A stretch of DNA of 18,851 nt from contig DHPU01000061.1 of the NCBI GenBank assembly GCA_002407935.1, positions 1-18,851 on the forward strand. Reading direction: 5' to 3'. Source of the DNA: Peptococcaceae bacterium UBA5356 (GTDB taxonomy: Bacteria; Bacillota; Peptococcia; DRI-13; DTU073). The notes under the pieces are model-generated. The model saw only the letters and a list, made by a program, of their open reading frames with translations, searched no databases and was not told where the DNA came from. Positions 1 to 7,418 of this stretch are shown one piece after another. Position 1 is the first letter of the stretch. Every line of letters begins with the position of its first letter. A program made the position numbers and the translations under genes.

Positions 1-768
1 TCAATTGACCTTTTCAGGATATTCTTCAGCATAATCAACTGACAAGAGGCACAAACCTTGAGACGGAAGGGTAATCCCCGCAGCCTTGCGCTCCCTTTTT
101 TTCAGCAAAGCTGTGATCTCCTCGGCCGGATGCTTCCCCTGCCCAACTTCGAGAAGAGTTCCCCCGATAATTCTCACCATATTATATAAAAAGCCGTCTC
201 CTGTAACCGTAAAACGCCATAATTTATCTTCCTTTGCCAGAGAACAAGCGTAAATAGTTCTGACAAAATCCTTTACTGTAGTATCGCTCGCACAGAACCC
301 CCTAAAATCATGTTTCCCCCTAAAAAGAACACAGGCCTTGCTCATCTCCGCCCCATCCAACTCCACCGGCACATGATAAGCATAATACCGCCAAAAGGGA
401 TCCATTACTCTGTCATTATAGAGAGTATAGCAATAGGTTTTTCTTTTAGCACTAAAACGAGCATGAAAATCTGCTGGTACTTCCTCGGCCTCCCTAACAA
501 CAATGCTTGAAGGGAGCAACGAATTTATAGCCAAGGGAAAACGTTCCACCGGAATACGAGAATTACTAAAAAAATTCACAACCTGCCCCCTAGCATGTAC
601 TCCCGCATCCGTTCGTCCTGAGCCAATTACGGGGGTTTCTTCCTTGGTTAAAATGCTTAAAGCCTTTTCTAAGGTTCCCTGAATAGTCTTTAACCCCGTT
701 CCCCTTTGTACCTGAAAACCATGATAATTCGTCCCATCATAAGCCAGGGTAAGTTTAATATTGCGCAT
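1..768 (-). CDS. truA: tRNA pseudouridine(38-40) synthase TruA
   Basis: Converts uridines 38, 39 and 40 in the anticodon stem-loop of many tRNAs to pseudouridine; cytosolic. The 255-residue product has the usual TruA length. The catalytic motif GRTDAGVHA lies at residues 51-59 with the nucleophile Asp54, and the N-terminal strand reads LAYDGTNYHGFQ, a family signature. The ATG at 766-768 is preceded by GGAG, which overlaps the TAG stop of ecfT; the gap is 9 bases, so the two are probably co-translated. The TGA stop is the first triplet of the window, so the gene is complete. In Firmicutes truA usually follows ecfT and precedes rplM-rpsI, which would lie just outside. Confidence 0.97.
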   Translation of the reverse strand: MRNIKLTLAYDGTNYHGFQVQRGTGLKTIQGTLEKALSILTKEETPVIGSGRTDAGVHARGQVVNFFSNSRIPVERFPLAINSLLPSSIVVREAEEVPADFHARFSAKRKTYCYTLYNDRVMDPFWRYYAYHVPVELDGAEMSKACVLFRGKHDFRGFCASDTTVKDFVRTIYACSLAKEDKLWRFTVTGDGFLYNMVRIIGGTLLEVGQGKHPAEEITALLKKRERKAAGITLPSQGLCLLSVDYAEEYPEKVN

Positions 769-777
769 AATTTTCTC

Positions 778-1569
778 CTACCAATACCGTGTATATATGG
801 TTGTCACCACAAAAAAGCCAACCAAAATAAAGGCAAAATAATCTCTGGAGCCCATCACCAATTGTTTCATTCTGGTTCTATTTTCTCCGCCCCGATAACA
901 ACGAGCTTCCATCGCCATAGCTAAATCATCTGCCCTCCTAAAAGAACTCAAAAAAAGCGGTACCAGCAAAGGAATTAAACTTTTGGCTCGGCTCAAAAGA
1001 CCGCCACTTTCAAAATCAGCGCCACGAGCCATCTGTGCTTTCATAATTTTATCAGTTTCTTCAATCAGAGTAGGAATAAAACGAAGCGCAATCGTCATCA
1101 TCATCGCTAATTCATGAGCAATAGGAATAAATAACAACTTTAATACTTTTTCTATCCCGTCCGTTAAGGCAATCGGAGTGGTCGTTAACGTCAATAAAGA
1201 AGTAATCGTTACTAAATAAATCAACCGTAGCACCATGAAAATCCCCTGTCTAAGACCTTGCTCACTAATTTTAAAAATACCCCACTGCCAGAGCGGATCA
1301 CCCTTCGTTAAAAAAAGATGCATCCCTAACGTCAAAATAATGATGATCATTAAGGGTCTCATTCCTTTTATAATCGTCAGAAATGAGATCTGCGATAAAA
1401 GGATTATCCCTACCGTAAAAAAAGTTACAAGCAAGTATCCCCTAAAATTGTTAGCCAAAAAAAGCCCAATCATATATAAAACCAAAGAGATAATCTTTGT
1501 CCGAGGGTCTAATTTATGAACAAGCGAAGTACCAGGTATATATTGACCAATCGTAATATCTCTAAGCAC
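778..1569 (-). CDS. ecfT: ECF transporter transmembrane component EcfT
   Basis: Membrane scaffold of a group II energy-coupling-factor transporter. It joins the two EcfA ATPases to exchangeable substrate-binding S components for vitamins or metal ions. The 263-residue protein has hydrophobic segments near residues 25-60, 70-88, 108-130, 148-166 and 243-262. It carries the two coupling motifs expected in EcfT, ARG at 181-183 (in MARGADF) and an ARC variant at 222-224 (in EARCYRGGENRT). The start is GTG, overlapping the end of ecfA2 by 8 bases, which indicates translational coupling. No S component is present in the window, so the substrate cannot be told. Confidence 0.95.
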   Translation of the reverse strand: MLRDITIGQYIPGTSLVHKLDPRTKIISLVLYMIGLFLANNFRGYLLVTFFTVGIILLSQISFLTIIKGMRPLMIIIILTLGMHLFLTKGDPLWQWGIFKISEQGLRQGIFMVLRLIYLVTITSLLTLTTTPIALTDGIEKVLKLLFIPIAHELAMMMTIALRFIPTLIEETDKIMKAQMARGADFESGGLLSRAKSLIPLLVPLFLSSFRRADDLAMAMEARCYRGGENRTRMKQLVMGSRDYFAFILVGFFVVTTIYTRYW

Positions 1570-2425
1570 GGATCTTTTCCTCTCTTATTGCTTTTAAAAT
1601 CTCTTCCTTAGCCTCTTCTACCGTAAAAACATCCTGACGAACCGGCCACCCTTTCTTTTTTAACCTAAGCATTAACTTGGTAACTGTCGGAACATCAAGC
1701 CCCATTTTCTGCAAACTTTCATAATGGGCAAAAACCTTTCGTGTCTCATCATCAAAAACAATCTTACTTTCGTGCATTACAATAAGTCGTTGCGTTAAAC
1801 GCGCTACATCATCCATACTATGAGAAACCAGAATAATAGTCATCCCACCATCGTGAAGTTCTTTCACCTGCTCCAAAATTTCATTACGTCCTCTAGGATC
1901 TAATCCGGCCGTAGGTTCATCTAAAATTAAATATTTAGGCTCCATCGCCAAAACCCCGGCTATCGCCACGCGCCGTTTTTCTCCACCACTTAAAGCAAAG
2001 GAAGAAGCAGCCTGATATTTAGCAAAATCTAAATGAACCATTTTCAGAGCAATTTTAACCCTTTGCTTAATCTGCTCATCAGATAAGTCCAAATTTTTAG
2101 GACCAAAAGCTATTTCCTTATAAACCGTATCTTCAAAAAGCTGATGCTCCGGATACTGAAAAACTAAGCCTACCTTTTTTCTTATTTTCTTAAGCATAAC
2201 CCCTTTGGCCGAAATCTCCTCATCATCGACAAGTACCCTTCCTGTTGTTGGTTTTAATAAACCATTCAAATGCTGTACCAAAGTGGACTTTCCAGAACCC
2301 GTATGACCAATTAACCCGACAAATTCCCCTTCCTTAATTACCAGATTAATATCTCGTAAAGCGCTAGTTTGATAAGGCGAATTAGGTTGATAAGTATAAT
2401 TAACCCCTTCTAAAATTAAGGGCAT
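1562..2425 (-). CDS. ecfA2: ECF transporter ATP-binding protein EcfA2
   Basis: Second of two ABC ATPases that form the EcfA1-EcfA2 heterodimer powering ECF uptake. In 287 residues it shows Walker A GHTGSGKS (40-47), Q-loop Gln90 in VFQYPEHQLF, an ABC signature LSGGE (145-149) and Walker B ending in LDEPTAGLDP (from about 165). The signature ends in Glu rather than the Gln of EcfA1, the usual asymmetry between the partners. The ATG lies inside the end of ecfA1 (10-base overlap) and no strong ribosome binding site is visible, so it probably depends on reinitiation after ecfA1. It was formerly annotated as a cobalt (CbiO-type) transporter ATPase in many genomes. Confidence 0.95.
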   Translation of the reverse strand: MPLILEGVNYTYQPNSPYQTSALRDINLVIKEGEFVGLIGHTGSGKSTLVQHLNGLLKPTTGRVLVDDEEISAKGVMLKKIRKKVGLVFQYPEHQLFEDTVYKEIAFGPKNLDLSDEQIKQRVKIALKMVHLDFAKYQAASSFALSGGEKRRVAIAGVLAMEPKYLILDEPTAGLDPRGRNEILEQVKELHDGGMTIILVSHSMDDVARLTQRLIVMHESKIVFDDETRKVFAHYESLQKMGLDVPTVTKLMLRLKKKGWPVRQDVFTVEEAKEEILKAIREEKIRA

Positions 2426-3240
2426 AAGGCCACCACCATTTCATCCACTGTCAAAATATCCTTAGGCAGATTTACTCCCTCCCGGCAAAGACTATCACGC
2501 AATTCCATCATCGGAGGTACATCAAGACGTAAGTCTTTTATTTTCTTAATCTGGCCAAATATCTCTCTCGGTGAACCATCCATAACGATAGCACCCTCTT
2601 CCATTACTATCACTCGATCTGCCAAAATGGCCTCTTCCATGAAATGGGTTATATGCACAACCGTCAAGCCTTCTTCACGATTTAATTTTATTACCGTATC
2701 CATAACCTCTTTACGACCAGCCGGATCAAGCATCGCCGTAGGCTCATCAAGCACTAAGACCTTTGGTCTCATCGCAATAATACCAGCTATAGCTACGCGC
2801 TGTTTCTGCCCTCCCGATAAAAGGTGAGGAGCTTTTTGCAAATAATCCCTCATCCCGACACTTTCCAAAGCATCATCTACCAGTTGACGGATCTTTACCG
2901 GCTCAACGCCCAAATTTTCCGGGCCAAAAGCCACATCATCCTCTACTATCGTAGCAATTAATTGATTATCAGGATTCTGAAAAACCATTCCTACTTGCTG
3001 ACGAACCTTCCACAAAAGCTCTGCTTCTCTAGTATCCAGCTCATTGACAATTACCGCCCCACTAAAAGGTAAAAGCAAAGCATTAAAATGCTTCGCCAAG
3101 GTAGATTTGCCGGAGCCGTTATGACCAATCACCGCAACAAACTCACCCTGCTTGATTTGTAAATTTACCCCTTTTAAAGCTTGCTTATAGCCACCCTGGG
3201 AATTACAATACCGGTGCTCCAAATTATTTACCTTAATCAT
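2416..3240 (-). CDS. ecfA1: ECF transporter ATP-binding protein EcfA1
   Basis: First ABC ATPase of the ECF module. From the chosen start the protein has 274 residues with Walker A GHNGSGKS (39-46), Q-loop Gln88 in VFQNPDNQL, signature LSGGQ (141-145) and Walker B VLVLDEP (161-167). The frame is open 25 codons further upstream, but that extension runs through the terminator-like hairpin at 3290-3340 and does not resemble the family. The internal ATG followed by IKVNNLEHRY is the normal EcfA1 N-terminus and has GAGGGAAGAG just before it. It starts 135 bases after rplQ, the longest gap inside the cluster, which suggests a separate transcription unit. Confidence 0.93.
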   Translation of the reverse strand: MIKVNNLEHRYCNSQGGYKQALKGVNLQIKQGEFVAVIGHNGSGKSTLAKHFNALLLPFSGAVIVNELDTREAELLWKVRQQVGMVFQNPDNQLIATIVEDDVAFGPENLGVEPVKIRQLVDDALESVGMRDYLQKAPHLLSGGQKQRVAIAGIIAMRPKVLVLDEPTAMLDPAGRKEVMDTVIKLNREEGLTVVHITHFMEEAILADRVIVMEEGAIVMDGSPREIFGQIKKIKDLRLDVPPMMELRDSLCREGVNLPKDILTVDEMVVALCP

Positions 3241-3273
3241 CTCTTCCCTCACTCTTTCCCAGATATTAGCTAA

Positions 3274-3301
3274 ATAATAAAACGAAAAGCAGGAAAGCCA
3301 A
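3274..3301 (-). promoter_or_regulatory. weak candidate promoter for ecfA1
   Basis: On the minus strand TTGGCT (3296-3301) and TATTAT (3274-3279) are separated by 16 bases, a 4/6 and 5/6 match to the sigma-A consensus. The -35 box overlaps the 3' arm of the rplQ terminator-like hairpin. In AT-rich intergenic DNA such a match can occur by chance, so this is only a suggestion that ecfA1 has its own promoter. Confidence 0.3.
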
Positions 3302-3340
3302 GACTCAACCGCCATAACGGTTTTGGGTATGGTTTTCCTG
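3278..3340 (-). terminator. probable Rho-independent terminator after rplQ
   Basis: Read on the minus strand, CAGGAAAACC (3331-3340) pairs with GGCTTTCCTG (3290-3299) with one mismatch. Inside it a second stem AACCG/CGGTT (3318-3322 and 3307-3311) closes a six-base loop, with unpaired bases between the two stems. The outer stem is followed by a T-rich run, CTTTTCGTTTTATT. Its place, 36 bases after the rplQ stop codon, fits the end of the alpha operon. Some read-through into ecfA1 is possible because the T run is interrupted by CG. Confidence 0.65.
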
Positions 3341-3375
3341 ACTTCTAATTTTACCTAATATTTATAAATTAACAA

Positions 3376-3714
3376 CTAAACTAATTCAATAATTACCATC
3401 GGTGCTGCATCTCCACGACGGAAGCCAATTTTAACCGTACGTGTATATCCACCTTGGCGGTCAACATATTTTTTAGCGGTGTTTTCAAATAGCTCTTTAA
3501 CAACATTCTCCTCAAGAAGATATGCAGCAGCCTGACGTCTAGCCGCCAAGTCCCCTTGCTTACTTAAGGTAATCATTTTTTCCACAATACTTCTCAATTC
3601 TTTGGCTTTTGCTTCTGTCGTTTCGATCCGGCCATTTTTCAGAAGCGCTGTAGCCATGCTCCTAAATAAGGCACGCCGTTTTCCGATATTACGGTTTAAT
3701 TTTCTGTAGCTCAT
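3376..3714 (-). CDS. rplQ: 50S ribosomal protein L17 (bL17)
   Basis: Large-subunit protein lying near the polypeptide exit tunnel opening. The 112-residue sequence begins MSYRKLNRNIGKRRALFRSMATALL, the standard L17 N-terminus, and ends MVIIELV; both match short Gram-positive L17 proteins. The ATG is preceded by a GGGGGG-type purine run at suitable spacing. The 34-base gap after rpoA and the terminator-like hairpin behind it make it the last gene of the ribosomal protein operon. Confidence 0.97.
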   Translation of the reverse strand: MSYRKLNRNIGKRRALFRSMATALLKNGRIETTEAKAKELRSIVEKMITLSKQGDLAARRQAAAYLLEENVVKELFENTAKKYVDRQGGYTRTVKIGFRRGDAAPMVIIELV

Positions 3715-3748
3715 CTGTTCCGACCCCCCTTTGCAGCTGGTATAACAC

Positions 3749-4696
3749 CTATTCTTCCTCTTTTCTAAGACTTAATCCCAGCGAAGCTAATTTTTCATCT
3801 ACTTCCTCTAAAGATTTTTTTCCTAGATTTCTTACCTTCATCATATCTTCTTCAGTTTTCTGAATAAGTTCCCCCACCGTGTTTATTGCAGCCCTTTTTA
3901 AACAGTTGTAAGAACGTACCGAGAAATCAAGTTCCTCAATACTCATGTCTAGTATTTTGTCCCGTTCTTCTTCTTCTTTTTCCACCATGATTTCTACATC
4001 CCCAATTTTCTCAGTGAGTCCTATAAAGAGTTTAAAATGATCATTCAAGATTTTAGCGGAAAGACTTACTGCTTCATCAGGGAAGATCGTTCCATCAGTC
4101 CACACTTCCAAAGTTAATTTATCATAATCGGTAATTTGCCCCACACGAGTATCCGTTACTGTATAATTTACCTTTTGGATTGGTGAAAAAATCGAATCTA
4201 CCGGGATTACACCAATTGCTTGTTCTTCTTTCCTGTTCTTTTCTGAAGGCCGATACCCACGACCTTTTTCCACGGTTATTTCCATTGTCAAATTAGCACC
4301 GCTATCCAAAGTAGCAATATGCAATTCAGGATTAAGTATCTCCACCTGACTATTACACTTAATATCCCTTGCCAAGATTTCGCCAACCCCCGAAGCCTCT
4401 AACCAAATTATCTGTGGCTCCTCAGTATGCACTTTCAAAGCAAGGGCCTTAAGATTAAGAATGATATCAGTCACATCTTCTACTACACCCGGTATAGAAG
4501 AAAATTCATGTAAAACGCCATCAATCTTAATAGAAGTAACCGCCGCTCCCGGAAGTGAAGATAATAAAACACGGCGTAAAGAATTACCTAAAGTAATCCC
4601 GTAACCTCTTTCCAAAGGCTCTACCACAAACTTAGCATAATCTTTCTTCTCATTTATTTCGACACACTCGATTTTGGGTTTTTCAATTTCAATCAC
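3749..4696 (-). CDS. rpoA: DNA-directed RNA polymerase subunit alpha
   Basis: Alpha subunit of RNA polymerase, whose dimer nucleates assembly of beta and beta-prime. The 315-residue protein has the N-terminal assembly domain with LGNSLRRVLLSSLPG at 36-50. A flexible linker rich in Glu follows, then a C-terminal helix-hairpin-helix domain (about 249-310) with RSYNCLKRAAI (261-271) and RNLGKKSLEE (289-298). These are the regions that contact UP elements and activators. The start is GTG with GGAGG eight bases upstream. Placement between rpsD and rplQ is the classic alpha-operon arrangement, coupling polymerase supply to ribosome synthesis. Confidence 0.98.
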   Translation of the reverse strand: MIEIEKPKIECVEINEKKDYAKFVVEPLERGYGITLGNSLRRVLLSSLPGAAVTSIKIDGVLHEFSSIPGVVEDVTDIILNLKALALKVHTEEPQIIWLEASGVGEILARDIKCNSQVEILNPELHIATLDSGANLTMEITVEKGRGYRPSEKNRKEEQAIGVIPVDSIFSPIQKVNYTVTDTRVGQITDYDKLTLEVWTDGTIFPDEAVSLSAKILNDHFKLFIGLTEKIGDVEIMVEKEEEERDKILDMSIEELDFSVRSYNCLKRAAINTVGELIQKTEEDMMKVRNLGKKSLEEVDEKLASLGLSLRKEEE

Positions 4697-4747
4697 AGGC
4701 TAACCCTCCTACTCGAACCAAACTTTCCCCCAGTTAATTATCAAAAA

Positions 4748-5377
4748 TTATCTGGAGTACAATTCAACAATCAGATGCTCCTCAATAGGAACATCAATTT
4801 GTTCTCTACTGGGAAGAGCCAATACCCTACCCGTTAGATTTTCCTTATCTAATTCCAACCAGGCCGGTGTATTTTTATGAGCAATGCTTGCTTTTATTTC
4901 CTGGAATTTGAGTGAATCCATACTTTTCTCTTTTATCTGGATTAAATCTCCTACTTTGACAAGTATTGAAGGGATATTCGCCTTATGCCCATTGATTGTA
5001 AAATGATTATGCTTCACAAGTTGACGTGCCTCTGCTCTTGAGGAAGCAAAACCGAGACGAAACACTACATTATCTAAACGTCTTTCTAAAAGTCGCAATA
5101 AGTTTTCGCCAGTCACCCCTTTTTGACGTTCGGCCTTATCAAAACAATTACTAAACTGTCTTTCTAAAATACCATAAATACGACGTGCCTTCTGCTTTTC
5201 TCTTAGCTGAAGACCATATTCCGATACTTTTCGGCGATTACCCTGCCCGTGCTGACCAGGAGCATAAGCTCTCCGATCGATTGCACATTTTGCCGTATAG
5301 CAACGATCCCCTTTTAAATATAACTTCATGCCTTCACGGCGGCAAAGCCTACAAACTGGTCCTGTATATCTAGCCAT
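4748..5377 (-). CDS. rpsD: 30S ribosomal protein S4 (uS4), zinc-binding form
   Basis: Primary 16S rRNA-binding protein that starts assembly of the 30S body and helps decoding accuracy. The product has 209 residues. Cys9, Cys12, Cys26 and Cys31 near the N-terminus form the zinc site of the C+ type of S4, followed by the helical rRNA-binding domain and an S4 RNA-binding domain at about 99-150 (RLDNVVFRLGFASSRAEARQ and following). The ATG follows AAGGAGGTG by about 11 bases. It sits between rpsK and rpoA as in Clostridia and proteobacteria, whereas Bacillus subtilis keeps rpsD elsewhere. S4 is a known autogenous repressor in other bacteria; the 18-base gap upstream leaves no room for a separate leader here. 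Confidence 0.97.
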   Translation of the reverse strand: MARYTGPVCRLCRREGMKLYLKGDRCYTAKCAIDRRAYAPGQHGQGNRRKVSEYGLQLREKQKARRIYGILERQFSNCFDKAERQKGVTGENLLRLLERRLDNVVFRLGFASSRAEARQLVKHNHFTINGHKANIPSILVKVGDLIQIKEKSMDSLKFQEIKASIAHKNTPAWLELDKENLTGRVLALPSREQIDVPIEEHLIVELYSR

Positions 5378-5395
5378 TAATTGATTTACACCTCC

Positions 5396-5788
5396 TTAAA
5401 CTCTCCTACGTTTTGGCGGACGGCATCCATTATGTGGAATAGGGGTAACGTCTTTAATTACGTTTACCTCCAAACCGGTAGCCTGTAAAGAACGAATTGC
5501 TGCTTCTCGACCTGACCCAGGTCCCTTTACATAAACCTCCACTTCCCGCATCCCATGTTCCATAGCCGCTTTAGCAGCTTGTTCTGCGGCCATCTGAGCT
5601 GCGAAAGGAGTACTCTTTCTGGAACCCTTAAAACCCATTTGACCTGAAGTAGCCCAGGAAATAGTATTTCCGGCCATATCGGTAATCGTCACAACTGTAT
5701 TATTAAAAGTTGATTGAATATGAGCGGCTCCTTGTTCAACATTTTTACGTTCACGGCGCTTTACTCTTGCAGTTGCTCTTTTTGCCAT
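5396..5788 (-). CDS. rpsK: 30S ribosomal protein S11 (uS11)
   Basis: Platform protein of the 30S subunit near the mRNA exit site and the S7 interface. It has 130 residues, with the family segment AHIQSTFNNTVVTITD near the N-terminus, GPGSGREAAIRSLQ in the middle and the basic C-terminal tail NGCRPPKRRRV. ATG start, preceded by AGGAGG about nine bases upstream. The gap after rpsM is 22 bases. Confidence 0.97.
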   Translation of the reverse strand: MAKRATARVKRRERKNVEQGAAHIQSTFNNTVVTITDMAGNTISWATSGQMGFKGSRKSTPFAAQMAAEQAAKAAMEHGMREVEVYVKGPGSGREAAIRSLQATGLEVNVIKDVTPIPHNGCRPPKRRRV

Positions 5789-5810
5789 TAACTATCTTTC
5801 CTCCTTTCTT

Positions 5811-6179
5811 CTACTTATGTTTAATCCCAACAGTTCTGCTCGGACCTTTACGGGTACGGGCATTTGTTTTAGTTCTTTGCCCACGGACAGGTAACCCGCG
5901 GCGATGGCGTACCCCTCTATAACAGGCGATTTCCATCAGTCTCTTAATATTTAAAGATACTTCACGTCTGAGGTCACCTTCCACTTTATGTTCCTTGTCT
6001 ATTACTTCACGCAGCTTATTTATTTCATCTTCTGTCAAATCCTTAATTCTCGTATCAGGATTTACTCCTGCTTTACTCAAGATCTTTTGCGCTGTTGTCC
6101 TGCCAATCCCATAAATATAGGTTAATCCCACTTCTACGCGTTTTTCACGAGGTAAATCAACACCCGCTATTCTAGCCAA
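5811..6179 (-). CDS. rpsM: 30S ribosomal protein S13 (uS13), TTG start
   Basis: Head protein of the 30S subunit contacting the P-site tRNA and the 50S subunit through intersubunit bridges. From the TTG at 6177-6179 it has 122 residues and begins with (M)ARIAGVDLPREKR, exactly the family N-terminus; the C-terminus carries the basic RGQRTKTNARTRKGP tail. The frame is open three codons further to a GTG, but that GTG overlaps the AGGAGG at 6188-6193, so it cannot be served by it. The TTG sits eight bases after this site, which decides the start. Confidence 0.96.
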   Translation of the reverse strand: MARIAGVDLPREKRVEVGLTYIYGIGRTTAQKILSKAGVNPDTRIKDLTEDEINKLREVIDKEHKVEGDLRREVSLNIKRLMEIACYRGVRHRRGLPVRGQRTKTNARTRKGPSRTVGIKHK

Positions 6180-6187
6180 TTTGCACA

Positions 6188-6193
6188 CCTCCT
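6188..6193 (-). promoter_or_regulatory. ribosome binding site that fixes the rpsM TTG start
   Basis: AGGAGG on the minus strand, eight bases before TTG at 6177-6179. The in-frame GTG at 6186-6188 overlaps it and is therefore rejected as a start. Confidence 0.85.
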
Positions 6194-6225
6194 CATTGTC
6201 CGGTATATCTTTTAATTAGGAACCC

Positions 6226-6339
6226 TTAGCCCTGTGTTTGTTTATGTTTAGGGTTCTCACAGATTACCTTAACTTTACCCTTGCGTTTGATTATTTTACA
6301 TTTTTCACAGATAGGCTTAACCGATGCCCTTACTTTCAC
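6226..6339 (-). CDS. rpmJ: 50S ribosomal protein L36 (bL36), zinc-binding
   Basis: Smallest 50S protein, helping organise 23S rRNA near the base of the central region. The 37-residue product starts at GTG and reads MKVRASVKPICEKCKIIKRK and onward to the end TQG. Cys11, Cys14, Cys27 and His32 form the zinc site, so this is the C+ paralogue. GGAGG at 6348-6352 is eight bases before the GTG. An ATG seven bases upstream is out of frame. Position between infA and rpsM is the canonical one. Confidence 0.96.
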   Translation of the reverse strand: MKVRASVKPICEKCKIIKRKGKVKVICENPKHKQTQG

Positions 6340-6367
6340 AATTCATACCTCCTTCATCCCAGAAAGC

Positions 6368-6586
6368 TTACTTAAAACGATAAGTAATTCTTCCCCTAGT
6401 TAAATCATATGGTGAAAGTTCAACAGTAACCCGATCCCCCGGTAAAATACGGATGAAATGCATCCTGATTTTTCCGGAAACATGTGCCAAGATCTGGTGC
6501 CCATTTGCTAATTCAACCCGAAACATCGCATTGGGGAGGGGTTCCAGAACAGTACCTTCAACTTCAATGACATCCTGTTTGGACAT
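6368..6586 (-). CDS. infA: translation initiation factor IF-1
   Basis: Binds the A site of the 30S subunit during initiation and supports IF-2 and IF-3. The product has 72 residues, the standard length, and forms a single S1-like OB fold, with GTVLEPLPNAMFRVEL, NGHQILAHVSGKIR and ILPGDRVTVELSPYDLTRGRI all recognisable. The ATG follows AAGGAGGTT. It is separated from map by 88 bases, one of the larger gaps in the cluster; I see no convincing promoter or gene in it. Confidence 0.98.
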   Translation of the reverse strand: MSKQDVIEVEGTVLEPLPNAMFRVELANGHQILAHVSGKIRMHFIRILPGDRVTVELSPYDLTRGRITYRFK

Positions 6587-6674
6587 AAATAACCAACCTC
6601 CTTATCCCTAGCACTAAATTTTTTATTTCCATACACAAACTCTATCTTTTTTATCTTTACCAGTTATCTGGACT

Positions 6675-7418
6675 CTACTTTGTTAAAATCCAGGGACCAT
6701 CTTCTGTAATCGCGATACTATGTTCAAAATGAGCAGAACGCTTTCTGTCACTGGTAAGTACTGTCCAGTTATCCAACATCGTTTCCACCTCATCAGCACC
6801 TACGTTTACCATTGGTTCAATGGCTAAAGCCATTCCGGTTTTTAACCGCGGCCCTCGCCCTGGCGGGCCAAAATTCGGTACTTGCGGATCCTCGTGCATG
6901 CTTCTGCCAATCCCATGACCAACAAAATCTTTAACTACCGAAAAACCGTTGCTTTCTGCATACGTCTGTATGGCATGAGAGATATCCGACAGCCTATTAT
7001 TAACCACCGCTTGCTTAATGCCCTCATAAAGAGCTTGTTCTGTTACTGCCATTAATCTTTGGGCTTCTTCATCAATTTCACCCACCGGTAAGGTAACAGC
7101 GGCATCACCTACATAACCATTGCTAATTGCTCCAATATCAATACTAATAATATCGCCAGAATTTACCTGCCTTAAACCAGGTATCCCATGAACCACTTCT
7201 TCATTGATGGAAGCACAGATACTACCGGTAAAACCGTTATAACCTTTAAAAGCTGGGCGAGCTTGACACTTCAAGATGTATTCTTCCGCTACCCGATCAA
7301 GCTCTAATGTTGTAACCCCAGGTTTTACAGCCTTAGCTACCTCTTGATGAGTTTTAGCAACAATCTGCCCCGCATCATAAAGATACTGCAATTCTCTGTC
7401 GGACTTCAGTATAATCAT
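6675..7418 (-). CDS. map: type I methionine aminopeptidase
   Basis: Removes the initiator methionine from nascent proteins in the cytosol, using a dinuclear metal centre. The product has 247 residues, the size of a type Ia enzyme without extra domains. All five metal ligands are present: Asp94, Asp105, His168, Glu201 and Glu232, along with the substrate-binding His77 in VVHGIP. The ATG overlaps the adk stop codon in an ATGA arrangement (4 bases shared), so translation is coupled to adk. Confidence 0.98.
   Translation of the reverse strand: MIILKSDRELQYLYDAGQIVAKTHQEVAKAVKPGVTTLELDRVAEEYILKCQARPAFKGYNGFTGSICASINEEVVHGIPGLRQVNSGDIISIDIGAISNGYVGDAAVTLPVGEIDEEAQRLMAVTEQALYEGIKQAVVNNRLSDISHAIQTYAESNGFSVVKDFVGHGIGRSMHEDPQVPNFGPPGRGPRLKTGMALAIEPMVNVGADEVETMLDNWTVLTSDRKRSAHFEHSIAITEDGPWILTK

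Noticed and set aside
222..224. ARC instead of ARG in the second EcfT coupling motif, as a possible defect
   Set aside because: Residue position given as coordinates 222-224 of EcfT; to my knowledge ARC followed by YRGG also occurs in intact Firmicute EcfT proteins, so it is a normal variant.
3241..3315. N-terminal extension of ecfA1 to an ATG at 3315
   Set aside because: It runs through the terminator-like hairpin, does not resemble EcfA1, and the internal ATG at 3240 has a binding site and the family N-terminus.
6587..6674. The 88-base gap between map and infA as the site of a small KOW-type RNA-binding protein gene, which some Clostridia have there
   Set aside because: No open frame of suitable size fits in the gap; only AT-rich sequence and the infA binding site are present, with no convincing promoter.
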